A stretch of 41,229 nt of DNA from Acanthamoeba lenticulata (Eukaryota > Discosea > Longamoebia > Acanthamoebidae). Made by a program: the position numbers and the translations under genes. The notes below the pieces were generated by a model. The model was not told the DNA's origin and made no database searches. It saw only the letters and a list, made by a program, of their open reading frames with translations. Positions 33,738-41,229 of the stretch are shown here, in pieces; the stretch's first letter is position 1, and every line of letters starts with the position of its first letter. The stretch lies in assembly GCA_002179805.1 (NCBI GenBank), contig NAVB01000607.1:1-41229 (forward strand), given 5' to 3'.

Positions 33738-36326
33738 ATGGACGCCGTAGGGAAAAACAAAGGTAAATACCATTTAACTTCTTTTCTTTGCCGAGCTGAG
33801 TCGCCGAGACCAACGGTGCCTGAACGAGAACGCCGCAGAGTCACGTGAGGAACGCAGGAGCACACACTTGTATGAAGCGATGACCAACCCGCCAGACATC
33901 CTTTACGTGGTGCAGTTCACCATTGCCTTTTCTTTTGCACCTCTTCTTTGGGTCGGGCAGGGCTGATGCCACCACCCCACTTCTTAGGCATCCCTCTTCG
34001 GCGGCCCGGAGCGGGGGCCAAAGCAAATACGAGCGGCCACCCTGGAGAAGTTGGTCGAGGTGATCACACTCCCTGAGAATGGTGCAGCACCACCTTTCTC
34101 CCCTTCCCTTCCTCTTTTCTCCAATTTCTCAATAGGGTCACGTGCACGAACTGAACGGCAACAGAGTTCCCGACTCAGTTCTTTAACATGGTCATCACTT
34201 GCCACAAGCTCTACACAAACTCCAAGCACTTCTTGAACCTCGTCATCCAACGGTGTCGCTCTCGTACTTCGCTTTCGTTCTTCTTTCGTTTTATTTGTTT
34301 TTTCATTTTCTATTGGTCTTGACAGGTTCCATCCGGAGGACGTCACCTCGGAGGGCGAATGGAACTCGCGGTTCAGGTACGCACGTATACACGCGCAGAG
34401 AGAACTTCTTACCATGCGTGGGCGGCCTCCCGCTAAGCTGTCGTTGCGTGCGTGCCCCACCAGCGTGCGCGTCAACAAGCCCCTGCGCCTGCTGCGGATG
34501 AGTTTGCCCGTCTTCCTGGGCCACAATCCGCGCAGTAGAGCCGTCGACATCATCGTGCGCCCTCCTCTGTCGTGCACGTGTGGCCACACGCGACTCGACC
34601 AACCGATCAGCACTTGACTCTCTGCTGGTGCTGTATGTGCAGGAGCGATTCGCGCTGGACATGCTCGAAACACACAACCACAACGACGCGATCCGCGGCA
34701 TGGCTCAGTCCCTCAGGATGTTCATCGCCTCGGTGCGTCTACAGCCCCCCCCCCCCATATTGGCGTGTCCAGGAGGTGAGAGGCAAGCACTTTTCTGACG
34801 ATGACGATGAAACACCAAATCTCCTCCTTCTCGTCTCCATGCCCTTGTCCTGCTGACGACACAACAGGCCCGGGACGCGCCGCTGGCCGATCCGACGGTG
34901 CAGAGCCTCGATCTCCGACTGCAGATCGACCCGTCGCTCTCGCTGCACTCGCGGCACCCTCTCGACGGCCTGGAAGTGGTGCGGCCTGGAATTTGATCAA
35001 TGTCGTCGTGCGTGTCGTGTCGTGCGGGCCGCTCAACCCTTGGACGGGCGAAACACCACTGCAGGACAGCATCGAACACATCGTGGCCGAGGACATGGCG
35101 CGGGAGCTGACGCTCCTCCAGCTGGAGCCCTACGTGGCCATCCACCCGTGGGAGCTCCTGTGGTTCGTCAAGTCTCGCCTCAAGTTCCACAACATCGTGC
35201 TGCGACAGCACGACGGCGCGCCAGAGGCGCGGGCCCAGATGGAGAAGAAGATGGGCAACGTCGTGAAGCTGTTCGACCAGTTCTGTGGGATCGTCCACTG
35301 GGTGCGCAAGGAGGTCGACGACGCCGGGCGTCTGGGCCTGCTCAGCAAGGCCTCCATGCTTCGCTATTTCTTCGCCCTCTGCCAGGTCGGTCTCGCTCGG
35401 CGCTCCCTTCCCCCAATCTCTGGCTGGCGGTCTCACCATTTGCTGACTGCCGCTCGTCTCCCTGCAGCACCTCCGCGCGCTGAAGAACCTGAACACGCTC
35501 GGGGCCCTCATCGTCGCGCTCCACCCGCACTTTGGCCAGCTGCGCGAGGTCCGTTCTCGTGTGTGCGCTGCAATGCTCCGCTCCACGCGTACCGCGTGCT
35601 GACGCCGCCCCGGCGATTGGGCAGATCCTGACCGAGGCCGAGACCGACGAGCTGAAGGAGATGATGCTCCTGTACCAGTCGGCGTCGTCGATGCATGGGG
35701 AGGCCGACATCTTAAGCGCGCACCTCCAGCTGAGCCTGAGCACCAAGCAGTACCGGGACGTCGAAGAGGCCGTGGACGACATCTTTCCGTTCGTGCCTCT
35801 CACGCTGGGCAACCTCCAGCTCCTCGGGGGAGTCAATCTCTACCTCGACGAGTCGGAGGGCCCCAACCTCATCAGCCTCCGCTTCATGGAGAGCTTCGAC
35901 CTGGTCCGGCCTCTCTCTCTCTCTCTCTCTCGCCTCTTCGTCGAGTGTGTTGTGATGGCCAGCCGCTGACGCTCGATCGCGTGCATTTGGCACAGGTGAT
36001 TCGGGCGCTTCTGCAAAACCGGCCCTCCTACGCCTTCCCCACGGTGCGGCCCATCCGCCAGTATCTCGACCGACGACTGCGGATGGTGCGCGAGCGCCCT
36101 CTTGCGCTACACCTCCCCGAACCTTTTCTCATCTCTATCTACCACACGTTTGTGGAGCGCGCAGGGCCACAACGTGATGCGGACACAAGCGCTGAAGCAC
36201 CTGTGCCGGGTGGTCGTGTGGCGCAAGGGGATCAGCTACCGCAGCCGCGTCCCCAGCGACTTGATTGACTACCTTGGCGAGCCTGGAGGAGCCAGTGACG
36301 TACTCACGGTCATCAGCAGCCTGTGA
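33738..36326 (+). CDS. Ras guanine nucleotide exchange factor (RasGEF_N + CDC25), 526 aa
   Basis: Activates Ras/Rap-type GTPases by GDP release at the membrane. Exons: 33738-33762, 33809-33906, 33988-34081, 34165-34252, 34326-34376, 34464-34554, 34643-34732, 34868-34978, 35065-35385, 35468-35548, 35625-35903, 35996-36085, 36165-36326, all in phase. Residues 55-180 are the RasGEF N-terminal motif (IRAATLEKLVEVIT, TQFFNMVITCHKLYTN). Residues 217-473 are the CDC25 catalytic domain (DMARELTLLQLEPYVAIHPWE, the classic opening of the domain; LRALKNLNTLGALIVAL; KQYRDVEEAV; PFVPL with NLYLDESEGPN). Residues 474-526 are a short basic tail. No PH, DH or EF modules are present, so membrane recruitment must come from partners or the N-terminus. 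Exons 1-2 are uncertain. Confidence 0.83.
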
Positions 36327-36733
36327 GTCCGGACATTGTTTGTAACAACTACTCCGCAGCTCCGGCCTGACGCGAAATAGCTCACCCATAAGTCGGGCCG
36401 ATAAAGCTGCATATAAGTGGTAGCGACGGTGACCATGACAGGCATCGCACAGAGCCAGCAGCATAACGTATTGGTTTTTCGCCTTTTACTAAAGACCACC
36501 GTGTTGCTGGCTCACTCAATGTGCTTTCAGTAATTTTTAGTCTGGCCTCTTCGGAGGCCGCCCCCCTTCAAATCAAACGAAAAGAATATCCTGTACAAAG
36601 CTGGAGTTCACAACAGTCACTTGTGGGCACAACTAAGTAAACACAGGCCCGTAAATGGGAGCCAGCTACACAGCCGAGCGGTAGGCACAAAATTATGATT
36701 ATTTTATGTACCAAATCTTCATACAAATATACG
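36327..36733. other. Intergenic, convergent 3' ends
   Basis: Lies between the RasGEF stop and the DUF4397 gene stop. No gene. It turns AT-rich towards 36570-36730, as expected for 3' untranslated and termination regions. Confidence 0.4.
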
Positions 36734-37589
36734 TTACAAAAAGGATGCAAGGAAAGACAACCAAGACGGAACAGCCAGCCGTGAGGCGGGGCTCTCCGAA
36801 GGAGGTGAAATGCTCATGGCGGTGAGGGCCTCGCCTCCGTAAACGTCGCCGAGAAGGAAGAAGTAGGAGATGCGACCAGGGGCAAGGGCCACGGGAGGCA
36901 TTACCAGCTCAACCTCCGAACCGTGACGGAGGGTGAAGAGACGGCTCACGGGCGCTCCCCAGTACTCGCCTCCCTGGGAAAAAGCAAGCAGCAAGAAAGC
37001 GTTACCACCAAGGTTCGTGAAGGATGAGGTTTTCTTAGAGGGGGAGACGCACCCACATCCGGCCGGACGGGTAAGACATGTTGGCGATGCGGGTGGTGGT
37101 CCCATTCTCGATGAGGTCGAGGCTATCGGCTCCCGGGGCCGCATGGAAGAAGACGACACGAGAACGGTGCTCCGAGCTGATGGCCAGCGAGTTGATGGGA
37201 AAGAGGAGCAGTTCGTAGGGGAACACGGTAGAGTTGGCGGGCGAGCCGACAAGCGTCACCACGTAGTGGACGCCGTCTACCAGGGTAATCTCCTCATGCA
37301 AGAGGCGCTTACCCTGACCCCCGCCGTTCTCGTCAACGAGGAAGACGTCCGCGGCCATCCAGCCAGAGGGCACTTCCATGTAGCCAGCGCCTTGCCCATA
37401 GGCAAGATCAGAGACGACGCGGGTGCCATTGAGGTTGACGTGAACGTGGTTGGTGGCGTTGACGGCAGCTGCCTTGTACTCTGACGCCGCATGGACGAAG
37501 AAGAGGTGGGACGAAGCCTCAGCCGTGATGACGCAAAGACCAGAGAGCAGGGCCAAGCAGAAAACGACGGCAAGAGAGGACGAGGCCAT
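36734..37589 (-). CDS. Secreted DUF4397-type surface protein, 258 aa
   Basis: DUF4397 proteins are extracellular, beta-rich and of unknown function, common in bacteria and protists. Exons: 37589-37053 and 36973-36734, joined in phase. A signal peptide covers residues 1-24 (AVVFCLALLSGLCVITAEA). Two repeats share the family pattern of a His-Ala pair followed by an apolar strand: LFFVHAASEYKAAAV and VVFFHAAPGADSLDL, each followed by N-x-T/S glycosylation sites. The last 15 residues are hydrophobic after a Ser/Pro-rich spacer (SRLAVPSWLSFLASFL), consistent with a GPI-anchor signal, though the tail is short. A cell-surface or cyst-wall role is inference. Confidence 0.72.
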
Positions 37590-37874
37590 TGCTAAGGGCA
37601 GGGCTGTGTGTGGAGAATAGTGGGGAACTGCTACCGAGGGATGTAAGAGGGCGAACCTGATCACGCCGTTGCTGGGCGCCGTTCACACCTAGTTTCCTGT
37701 TGGTGGTTGGCAACCAGGTGACGATAAAAGCGTCATTTGAATTTTATTTGGCGAGCCTCTAGCCACCCAACAATCACAAGTTCGTGTACTTGGGCGTTGT
37801 TACCTGCCTGCATACTGAGCCAGCTATCACCAACACCGGCCACAGGAAGGACACTCGTTAACGGAGACCTGCAC
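37590..37874. other. Short intergenic stretch
   Basis: Promoter side of the DUF4397 gene and 3' side of the next minus-strand gene. Nothing specific seen. Confidence 0.4.
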
Positions 37875-38450
37875 TCATGCACTACAGGTTCCCTGCATCC
37901 GCTCTCGCCTCACCACGGCTCGTCGAAGATCTCTGTCGCGAAGAAGCTGGCCACGCATCCGCTTGAGGTCTTCTATCTTTTCTTGTCTCTCCTCCAAAGT
38001 GCGGACGCGAGAAGGCCCACGCAGGAGAGCTCTGCGGCCCCACAAACGAATAAGCATGTGCGAAACTGTCATGAGGACATGCAAGAGGATCAACCTTTTG
38101 ACTGTTGGCATCGACGAAGGCTCCCAGTCTGGGTGAGGAGATCGGGCAGCAACTTTGAGTAGCGCTTGCATGATGGCGTTGGGGGTCAGCTGCTTCTTCT
38201 GGCCTCCTGTGTTTGGTCTACATGCGCCTTCCACTGCGCTAGCCTCTTCTCTCTCCTCAGCCTGAGCAAGCGCTTCTGCTGTAGTCATAAAGACAGGATC
38301 CGTTGCAGAAAGGTCCAAGAGGTAGGAGCCATCGTGCAAGTCTGCTGCTGGTTGAGAGGAAGGTTGGATTTTGTAGTTTGATTCGTCCTGTGCAACCACT
38401 CGGCAGCTGGCGCATAGAAACAGTACGAAAGCAAGCGGTATCACTTGCAT
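37875..38450 (-). CDS. Signal-peptide / membrane hypothetical protein, 191 aa
   Basis: Intronless frame from an ATG at 38450-38448. Residues 1-20 form a classical signal peptide (IPLAFVLFLCASCRVVA). Residues 35-75 are acidic (AEALAQAEEREEASAVEG). Residues about 110-130 are a hydrophobic helix (RLILLHVLMTVSHMLIRLW) and the remaining C-terminus is strongly basic (LEERQEKIEDLKRMRGQLLR...RRAVVRRE). The layout suggests a single-pass endomembrane or surface protein with a basic cytosolic tail. The family is unknown. It is divergent from the Nudix gene, with 190 bp between start codons. Confidence 0.5.
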   Translation of the reverse strand: MQVIPLAFVLFLCASCRVVAQDESNYKIQPSSQPAADLHDGSYLLDLSATDPVFMTTAEALAQAEEREEASAVEGACRPNTGGQKKQLTPNAIMQALLKVAARSPHPDWEPSSMPTVKRLILLHVLMTVSHMLIRLWGRRALLRGPSRVRTLEERQEKIEDLKRMRGQLLRDRDLRRAVVRRERMQGTCSA

Positions 38451-38640
38451 CCCAAACCTGCCGAAGGTTTGGTTGAAGGAGACAAGAGTGACCAGCCTCC
38501 CTCGTCAGCGAAGGGGCAGAAGAAGGATGACGGACAAGGGAAAGTACTGAGGAAAAGAAAATAATCACACTTTCAGAGAACAGAGCCAAAAGAAAGGCAG
38601 GATAGAAAATTTTGAAGGGCAAGATAGAATTTTGGCTATC

Positions 38641-39807
38641 ATGAACACAGAGGCACAAGACAAGGAGAAGACCCCAAAGGTGCAGTCGTGGAAGGAGGTA
38701 GGCTCACTTGCAGAAAGCCATTTGCACCACCTGCAGGCCCAAATTGATTAAACTGCCGTGCAGGTACACCGGGAAAAGTGGCTTGCGCTGAGCCAGATCC
38801 ACTGGCAGGACCCCCAGGGACGGTCCCGCGTGTGGGAAGCCGTTACCCGCACTACGAGGCAGCCTGGCGTAGTAGACGGTGCCCCCTCCTTTCTCCCTTC
38901 TTTTTGCACTGCTCCCGTTTTTGAACGCCGAGCTTGGCGCGTGCCAACGCGACAGCGGTGGACATCATCGCGATCGTGCGCAAGGATGGGGAAGAGGACC
39001 GCATCGTGATCATCTCCCAGTTCCGGCCGCCTACGGAGAAGGTTTGCCTCGAGATTCCCTCCGGTACGAGGTCGTCGTCGTGATGCATATCCCCCCCCCC
39101 CTCCGGTTGTGTCTCACACCCCCAGCATACGCACATCAGGACTCGTCGACGCGGGTGAAACGGCGGAGCAAGCAGCCTTGCGAGAGTTGAAGGAAGAAAC
39201 CGGCTACAGGGGTTCGTCGTTTCTGCCTCCCACCAGCGACGCCCATCAGCTGATGAGACATTCATGATGCCGCAGGGACCGTGGTCGGCGTTAGTCCGGA
39301 TACCTGCTACGAGCCCGGCCTCACCAACGCGACGTGCGCGGTGGTGCAAGTTTTGGTGCGCCTGCTTGGGTGCACGTGTGTGGCGAGAGAAGCTGAAGTT
39401 GAAACGTTTCATCTGACCGTCGCGTCCTTTCCTCGCCGCGCCTAGATTGACGGCAACCTGGAAGAAAACATCCACCCGAAACCTGGTACCCATGCCCCAT
39501 CCATGAACCTCCCTCTTCCGGGACCCAGTCCGTCGTAGGGGGTCACTCACACAGCATGGCAGAGATGGAGGACGGCGAGTGCATCGCGACGAGGCTGGTG
39601 CCCCTCAGCCAGCTGCTGCCGACCCTCAACCGTGCGTAAAACCAGCAGGCTTTTTGGCCACACAGCGATGATGATGAGTGATTGACGGTAACGCCCTGAT
39701 GCACGACAGGCATGGTCAAGGACGAGGGCATGGCCGTAGATGCCAAGGTGTGGACGCTCGCCTATGGCCTCAGCTTTGCCCAAGGCGCCTTCCCACCGCG
39801 GTCGTAG
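38641..39807 (+). CDS. ADP-sugar pyrophosphatase, Nudix family (NUDT5-like), 212 aa
   Basis: Hydrolyses ADP-ribose and related nucleotide sugars, and possibly oxidised nucleotides, in the cytosol with Mg2+. Exons: 38641-38697, 38764-38878, 38956-39063, 39140-39211, 39276-39355, 39446-39485, 39563-39631, 39710-39807, all in phase. An N-terminal WEAVTRTTR strand typical of NUDT5 dimers precedes IIAIVRKDGE and IISQFRPP. The Nudix box G-x5-E-x7-R-E-x2-E-E-x-G is intact (GLVDAGE...LRELKEETGY). It is followed by SPDTCYEPGLTN. The length matches human NUDT5 (219). Some acceptor choices (exons 3 and 7) were set by phase and family fit. Confidence 0.85.
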
Positions 39808-39915
39808 CACGCCAATCACGGGGAGGGAAGAAAGGCCTTTCAGTTCTTTTGTAGTTGGGGTTCAGTTATTTCGTTTGTTGTGGTTGCAGAAAACGAAGAC
39901 CACCACAAACGGAAA

Positions 39916-40572
39916 ATGCAGCAGCCTCGGCCGTGCTCGTGGTGTCGGACGCCAACGACGCTGAAGTGCGCGCGATGCAAAGACCCCTTCTGCTCGCGCA
40001 AGTGCCAGCGGGAGCGGTGGCCCTTTCACAAACCGTACTGCCGTACGGAGGCGGAGGAGCGCGCCGAGCGAGAGCGGGTGGAAGCCCAACAGCAGCGGGA
40101 TGAGGGCCGCGAGCTATTTCGGTTCATGCTGGGCGAAGAACCTCAAGCTTCACCTTTGGTTCCGCTTGCGGAGAGCAACGAAGATACGAAGGCGAAGCTG
40201 ACGGTTGCGTCCCTCCCAAACGAACTGCTGCTCCACATCTTCGAGCGCCTGGAAAAGAGGGACCTCATGAAGGTGGTCAGGGTGTCCCGCTTGTGGCGCA
40301 ACTTGGCCTTGGCTGAGGATATGTTGTGGTGGCGGCACCTGGTGTCGGCCAAGCGGCTCCGCAAGGTTGAGCTCGGGCTTCTACCGCAACCTACTGCGGA
40401 CGAGCTGCGAAATAGCTTCACCAACTTCATGAAGCAGCAGCTGGGTCAGGCGCTGGCTTCCCGGGCGCTTCACAGCTCTTTGAACAGCCCCTTACCAGCA
40501 GCTCTCCATGCCGTGTATCGCCCAAGTGCCCCTGAGGGGTGCATTATGTTAACGTCCAAAATCAATTTATAA
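39916..40572 (+). CDS. MYND zinc finger / F-box protein, 218 aa
   Basis: Single visible exon. The MYND finger (residues 6-40) shows the full Cys/His pattern: CSWC, C-x2-C, C-x4-C-x3-C and H-x3-C (CARCKDPFCSRKCQRERW). After a charged linker (EAEERAERERVEAQQQRDEG), an F-box follows near residues 100-145 (SLPNELLLHIFERLEKRDLMKV, SRLWRNLA). It would dock Skp1 while MYND binds a PxLxP-type partner; that role is inference. The ATG at 39916 is the first Met. An upstream CTGCAG-like TTGCAG acceptor at about 39889 could join an unseen 5' exon, adding residues in frame. It follows the Nudix gene on the same strand after about 108 bp. Confidence 0.75.
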   Translation: MQQPRPCSWCRTPTTLKCARCKDPFCSRKCQRERWPFHKPYCRTEAEERAERERVEAQQQRDEGRELFRFMLGEEPQASPLVPLAESNEDTKAKLTVASLPNELLLHIFERLEKRDLMKVVRVSRLWRNLALAEDMLWWRHLVSAKRLRKVELGLLPQPTADELRNSFTNFMKQQLGQALASRALHSSLNSPLPAALHAVYRPSAPEGCIMLTSKINL

Positions 40573-40911
40573 ATACAAAAAAAAGTATTTTAAAAAAAAT
40601 CAAATTCGGCAGAAGCGTCAGAGGTTCTTCTGGAGGGCAAGAAAAGAACGCAAACGAAAAGAAGCAGCTGAAGACATCATCAGCAAGCCTGATTACGTAT
40701 CGGCTCCATTTCTGCCGATCTGTATCTTCCTTGTTGATTCAAACACAAACTACTAAGCATAGCGAAAACGTGCACCAGCAGGTGCCCATCTATCAACCAA
40801 ATCCTTCATCTGCTTCGCCATTGACATGTCGATGCAGATGAAAGTATATAGGTGCGTTCCTCATCTTTCATTTGCTTCATCCACTTGCAAACCCCTTAAC
40901 CCTAATCATGG
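40573..40911. other. Intergenic, AT-rich
   Basis: 3' region of the MYND/F-box gene (A-runs near 40577-40600) and promoter of the last gene. No coding frame is supported. Confidence 0.4.
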
Positions 40912-41229
40912 ATGGCTCACACGCCTGCTCCTCCCACAGGGCTGACACGGGTGAGGTGTACGAGCTTTGCAGATGCTCCCCCACTTCCACGTACATCCTT
41001 CTCTGCCTTTACCCCAGTGGCCCATTTTTGACAAAGTCGCCACCACCTGCCCGTCTATGGTCGTTGTGGGCTCTACAAAAACCAGCGTGTTGTCGGTGAA
41101 GGAAGAGCTTGCAGCTCGTACCAGCATAGACGTGAAAGACCAGATGTTGCTCTGCGAGAAATACCAGCTAGATGACAGCCGCACGCTCGAAGCCTACGGC
41201 CTTCCTACAGTACGTGCAGAACTTCCCAC
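40912..41229 (+). CDS. N-terminus of a ubiquitin-like-domain protein, partial
   Basis: Exons 40912-40950 and 41018-41209, followed by a GTACGT donor at 41210. The gene continues beyond the window. The second exon encodes a compact domain (SVLSVKEELAARTSIDVKDQ, then LLCEKYQLDD, TLEAYGLPT). It has the spacing of a ubiquitin fold: a helix after a beta hairpin, x-x-Q-x-LL, and a loop before a final Y-G-L-P. ATG11/FIP200- and TBK1-type proteins carry such domains near or after the N-terminus, but the identity is a guess. The first exon (MAHTPAPP...) is chosen by phase only. Confidence 0.4.

Overview
This window reads as nuclear DNA of a free-living amoeba, most likely Acanthamoeba or a close relative. 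The evidence is G+C-rich coding sequence, dense genes on both strands, many short introns (mostly 45-130 nt) whose donors are overwhelmingly GTACGY or GTGCGY, and an amoebozoan gene repertoire (formin, RalGAP, RasGEF, F-box/ankyrin, F-box/MYND). I built exon models by hand. In the models called complete, every exon junction keeps reading phase and the summed length is a multiple of three. This is strong internal support, but it is not transcript evidence.

Layout. 1-385 (-): 5' part of a lysine-rich unknown gene. 755-2650 (-): remnant of an unidentified gene, split by a 1203-bp element (989-2191) with 78-bp terminal inverted repeats, a 6-bp target duplication and a very AT-rich interior holding a frameshifted coiled-coil ORF. 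2931-7122 (+): 817-residue formin. 7168-7455: copy of one LETM1 exon. 7503-7660: broken ankyrin repeat. 7728-9294 (-): catalase-fold gene, 5' end unresolved. 10340-10702 (+): scrambled second copy of formin exons. 10838-13705 (-): LETM1, 11 exons, 656 residues. 14202-14585 (-): uncertain ORF. 14674-16384 (-): bacterial-type glucokinase. 16856-17750 (+): quinoid dihydropteridine reductase. 18127-25646 (+): RalGAP-alpha/tuberin-like protein, 32 exons, 1642 residues. 26055-26426 (+): small intronless unknown. 26628-29375 (+): F-box/ankyrin protein with an acidic tail. 29455-31072 (-): secreted berberine-bridge-type FAD oxidase. 31551-31985 (-): small basic unknown. 32688-33716 (-): 192-residue unknown, head-to-head with a RasGEF at 33738-36326 (+). 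36734-37589 (-): secreted DUF4397 protein. 37875-38450 (-): signal-peptide/membrane protein, divergent from an ADP-sugar Nudix hydrolase at 38641-39807 (+). 39916-40572 (+): MYND/F-box protein. 40912-41229 (+): start of a gene with a ubiquitin-like domain.

Functional themes. Small-GTPase and actin control are prominent (formin, RalGAP-alpha, RasGEF), as expected of a crawling, phagocytic cell. The other genes cover mitochondrial ion handling (LETM1), sugar phosphorylation (glucokinase), pterin recycling (DHPR), nucleotide-sugar clean-up (NUDT5-like), two F-box adaptors and secreted or surface proteins. I see no operon logic: the genes are separate eukaryotic units, often convergent or divergent with very little spacer.

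The most unusual parts are the AT-rich inverted-repeat element and the footprint of a local tandem duplication linking the formin 3' end to LETM1 exon 9, with a catalase-like gene now lying between the two copies.
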